NCBI RefSeq assembly: GCF_038181555.1
Contig: NZ_JBBWUA010000011.1
Span: 1 to 64,000 of the forward strand
Source of the DNA: Desulfitobacterium sp038181555
Lineage (GTDB): Bacteria; Bacillota; Desulfitobacteriia; Desulfitobacteriales; Desulfitobacteriaceae
Reading direction: 5' to 3'
Length of the DNA stretch: 64,000 nucleotides
Part shown: positions 62,402-64,000 of the stretch, piece by piece
Layout: every line of letters begins with the position of its first letter
Numbering within the stretch: the first letter of the stretch is position 1
Made by a program: the position numbers and the translations under genes
The notes under the pieces: model-generated
Databases searched by the model: none
Told to the model about the DNA's origin: nothing
Seen by the model: only the letters and a program-made list of their open reading frames with translations

Positions 62402-62665
62402 ATGATGAAAAACATGAATTATTCGGTGGGACTGGAACATGATGATTATGCAAATGATCGCGACCTTGTCATTAAGGATGCCTTAACGGCGGTAGCCGAT
62501 ACGGGTGTAGGCTATTACGTCAACGTTGTGACACCGGCCAGCTTTGGCAATCCGGTTGACTATTTGACTGAACTATTAGACCAACAATTTGGCGATCGCA
62601 TTAAGTATCAATTCATCGATCAATGCGGCTGCGGTGGCTATGTTCTGCGTGTTTGGAAGCTGTAA
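62402..62665 (+). CDS. CGCGG-family putative radical-SAM-modified RiPP precursor
   Basis: About 87 residues from ATG 62402 or 62405 with an AAGGATGGGG site. The C-terminus QCGCGGYVLRVWKL carries the CGCGG motif. DDYANDRDLVIKDAL, YYVNVVTP and GNPVDYLTELLDQQFGD match what I remember of the CGCGG family of small proteins, described as putative targets of a radical SAM/SPASM enzyme, known best from haloarchaea. No maturase gene is adjacent here: the flanking genes are leuA and an HD-GYP protein. Whether this bacterial copy is modified is unknown. Confidence 0.7.
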   Translation: MMKNMNYSVGLEHDDYANDRDLVIKDALTAVADTGVGYYVNVVTPASFGNPVDYLTELLDQQFGDRIKYQFIDQCGCGGYVLRVWKL

Positions 62666-62680
62666 ACAACCATAAGAAAG

Positions 62681-62722
62681 ACGACCTTATCTTACTGCAA
62701 CAGTAGGATAAGGTCGTTTTTG
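62681..62722. terminator. bidirectional terminator between CGCGG gene and HD-GYP gene
   Basis: ACGACCTTATCTTACTG (62681-62697) pairs with CAGTAGGATAAGGTCGT (62701-62717), followed by TTTTGC on the plus strand. The genes are convergent. Confidence 0.88.
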
Positions 62723-62724
62723 CA

Positions 62725-63786
62725 TTACTCCAAAATGGACTCAATAAAAAGGGTGCGCTCTTCCACCAGATTGTATTCTTTAGCTTGAGCATTTGAGAAG
62801 TCGTCATCTGCCAGTACAACCCTGACGATGGGACGCATAGGGAGGCTTTTATTCTGATCCACAACGATGCCGATTTCACCGGTGCTTAATTTTACGGTAC
62901 AACCGGTCGGGTAGGCTGCGATATGCTTAAGAAAGGTAATAATCAGATCCTTAGGGAAGAATTTTTCGGCACTGCCCATCAAAACCTCGCAAGCTTCATA
63001 AGGCGCGATATGGGTATGGCCGGGGCCGTCATTGACTAGGTTATCATAAAAGTTCGCAATGCCGACAATTTGGGCCCATTGATGGATGGAATCCCCCTCT
63101 AATTTTCGGGGATAGCCGTCGCCATTAAAATGTTCATGATGCTGGAAGGCGATATGGGCACTGAGCAAATTCAACTCCCGCTTGGTGCGCAGGATATCAA
63201 AGCCATGGGTGGTGTGAGTTTTGTAAAGCTCGGCTTCTTCTGGGGTAAAGGGCGTTCGCTTCTTAAGGAGTTCTTTTGGTAGCTTTACCGTGCCAATATC
63301 ATGGAACAAGGCGCCGATCGCCAGTCCTTGCAGACTTTCGTGGTCAAGCTGGAGGGCCTTCCCAAGTACTGTTGAGAGAACGCAGACATTCACAGAATGG
63401 GCAAAAACATGATTATCATAGGTGCGCATATCGGTTAAACCGATAAAGATATCTTTCTGGAAAAGGATATCCTGAATGATATTATCAATGGACTTTTTGG
63501 CCGAAAAGCCATCGAAATCCTTGCCGACCTTAACAGCTTGTACTGCGTTATCTAAGGAGGACATGGCCTCGCGACGATGCTCTTCGGAAATAACATCTTC
63601 GATCACAATATCTTTACTTAATTCATCGTCAATGTAGACGATGTTTATGCCAAGCTTATTTAAACGATTGATGTAAGAGTCAGAAAGTGCCATTCCTTTT
63701 CCTAATAAAACTCGTCCATCATTGGCATATATAGTTCGACCCAGAATATCTCCTTCTTGAAGTCGGTGGGTGCTTAGCTGGCGCAT
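62725..63786 (-). CDS. HD-GYP domain protein, probable c-di-GMP phosphodiesterase
   Basis: 353 residues. ALFHDIGTVKLPKELL supplies the HD pair of the HD-GYP domain, and HHEHFNGDGYP includes the GYP motif. An N-terminal DUF3391-like segment precedes it, and about 60 residues follow it. Expected to hydrolyse cyclic di-GMP. Start ATG has GGAAG upstream. A c-di-GMP-I riboswitch in its leader suggests that the enzyme is controlled by its own substrate. Confidence 0.9.
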   Translation of the reverse strand: MRQLSTHRLQEGDILGRTIYANDGRVLLGKGMALSDSYINRLNKLGINIVYIDDELSKDIVIEDVISEEHRREAMSSLDNAVQAVKVGKDFDGFSAKKSIDNIIQDILFQKDIFIGLTDMRTYDNHVFAHSVNVCVLSTVLGKALQLDHESLQGLAIGALFHDIGTVKLPKELLKKRTPFTPEEAELYKTHTTHGFDILRTKRELNLLSAHIAFQHHEHFNGDGYPRKLEGDSIHQWAQIVGIANFYDNLVNDGPGHTHIAPYEACEVLMGSAEKFFPKDLIITFLKHIAAYPTGCTVKLSTGEIGIVVDQNKSLPMRPIVRVVLADDDFSNAQAKEYNLVEERTLFIESILE

Positions 63787-63804
63787 TTTATCTTCCTTTC
63801 AAAT

Positions 63805-63826
63805 TAAAAGTCGCCAATTTGGCGAC
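63805..63826 (-). terminator. expression-platform terminator of the c-di-GMP riboswitch
   Basis: On the minus strand GTCGCC-AAATT-GGCGAC forms a 6-bp GC-rich stem followed by TTTTAATTT, 24 bases before the HD-GYP start. Confidence 0.8.
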
Positions 63827-63928
63827 AATCTTCAAAGTTTAAGAGTTCGGTAGCTTGGCGATCATCAGGGGTTTCCTGGAAGACCCATAGCTTTGCGTCC
63901 TTGGTTTTCACCAAGTTTGCCATTGTCG
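63823..63928 (-). ncRNA. cyclic di-GMP-I (GEMM) riboswitch
   Basis: Minus-strand order matches the GEMM-I aptamer: GGCAAAC, a small hairpin with a GAAA loop (CTTGGTGAAAACCAAG), GGACGCAAAGC, GGGTC, a second hairpin with a GAAA tetraloop-like loop, and CTACCGA. These include the ligand-contact positions. A distal closing pair CGACAAT/ATTGTCG would share bases with the 5' arm of the terminator, suggesting that bound ligand prevents termination (inference). Confidence 0.85.
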
Positions 63929-64000
63929 ATCTTTATTTTCAGTTTTCTGCTTCGTGCATGATATATATCTTAATTATAAGTGCAAATTTTTCTCTCAACA

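Overview
The window reads as a chromosomal segment of an anaerobic, low-to-mid GC Bacillota, most likely Desulfitobacterium or a close relative (inference). The evidence is a Gram-positive PolC, a T-box leader on leuA, ECF vitamin transporters, an hgcAB mercury-methylation pair, a HgdB/HgdC-type double-cubane protein pair, and a large set of oxidoreductase and tripartite tricarboxylate transporter (TTT) genes. No rRNA, tRNA, CRISPR array or intact insertion sequence was seen.

Layout. 0.1-3.7 kb: metal handling (CsoR-type repressor, flavodoxin-like reductase, P1B ATPase with a CsoR-like operator in its promoter). 3.9-13.1 kb: an accessory, defence-like island. Its first part (3.9-6.9 kb) is visibly AT-rich and holds a tight three-gene operon: a thymidylate-synthase homologue, a radical SAM/SPASM protein, and a family-4-like uracil-DNA glycosylase fused to a Panacea (DUF4065) domain. 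The second part holds a MazG-like pyrophosphohydrolase, a nuclease-helicase, and a PLD-nuclease/helicase. 13.2-17.6 kb: msrAB, then an arsenic operon (arsR-acr3-arsC) that runs directly into hgcA-hgcB between one promoter and one terminator. 18.0-19.9 kb: double-cubane cluster protein and its ATPase activator.

20.2-37.7 kb: a large sugar-acid or hydroxy-acid catabolic locus. An AbrB-type permease, an Ldh2-type dehydrogenase and a PrpR-like sigma-54 activator precede a clear -24/-12 promoter. This promoter heads a one-strand run: pdxA-like, beta-hydroxyacid dehydrogenase, TIM-barrel isomerase, IlvD-like dehydratase, TTT transporter (tctC, tctB, tctA), DapA-like aldolase, FAH-family hydrolase and D-2-hydroxyacid dehydrogenase. 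Interleaved with the transporter genes are two diverged copies of an unrecognised two-gene module: a ferredoxin-like protein with a novel C-terminal domain, plus a cysteine-containing partner.

38.1-64 kb: mostly core functions. These are a GGDEF-EAL protein, divergent asnB and glnA (each with a leader terminator) followed by an ANTAR regulator, a probably frameshifted immunity-like gene, bioY with a BirA-type operator, an EcfA-EcfA fusion plus EcfT, an amino-acid racemase, ilvA, a two-component system, a hemerythrin-like protein, polC, T-box-leuA, a CGCGG-family putative RiPP precursor, and an HD-GYP protein behind a c-di-GMP-I riboswitch.

The most unusual items are the ThyA-like/radical SAM/UDG-Panacea operon, the duplicated ferredoxin-like module in the TTT locus, hgcAB inside an ars operon, and the orphan CGCGG RiPP gene.
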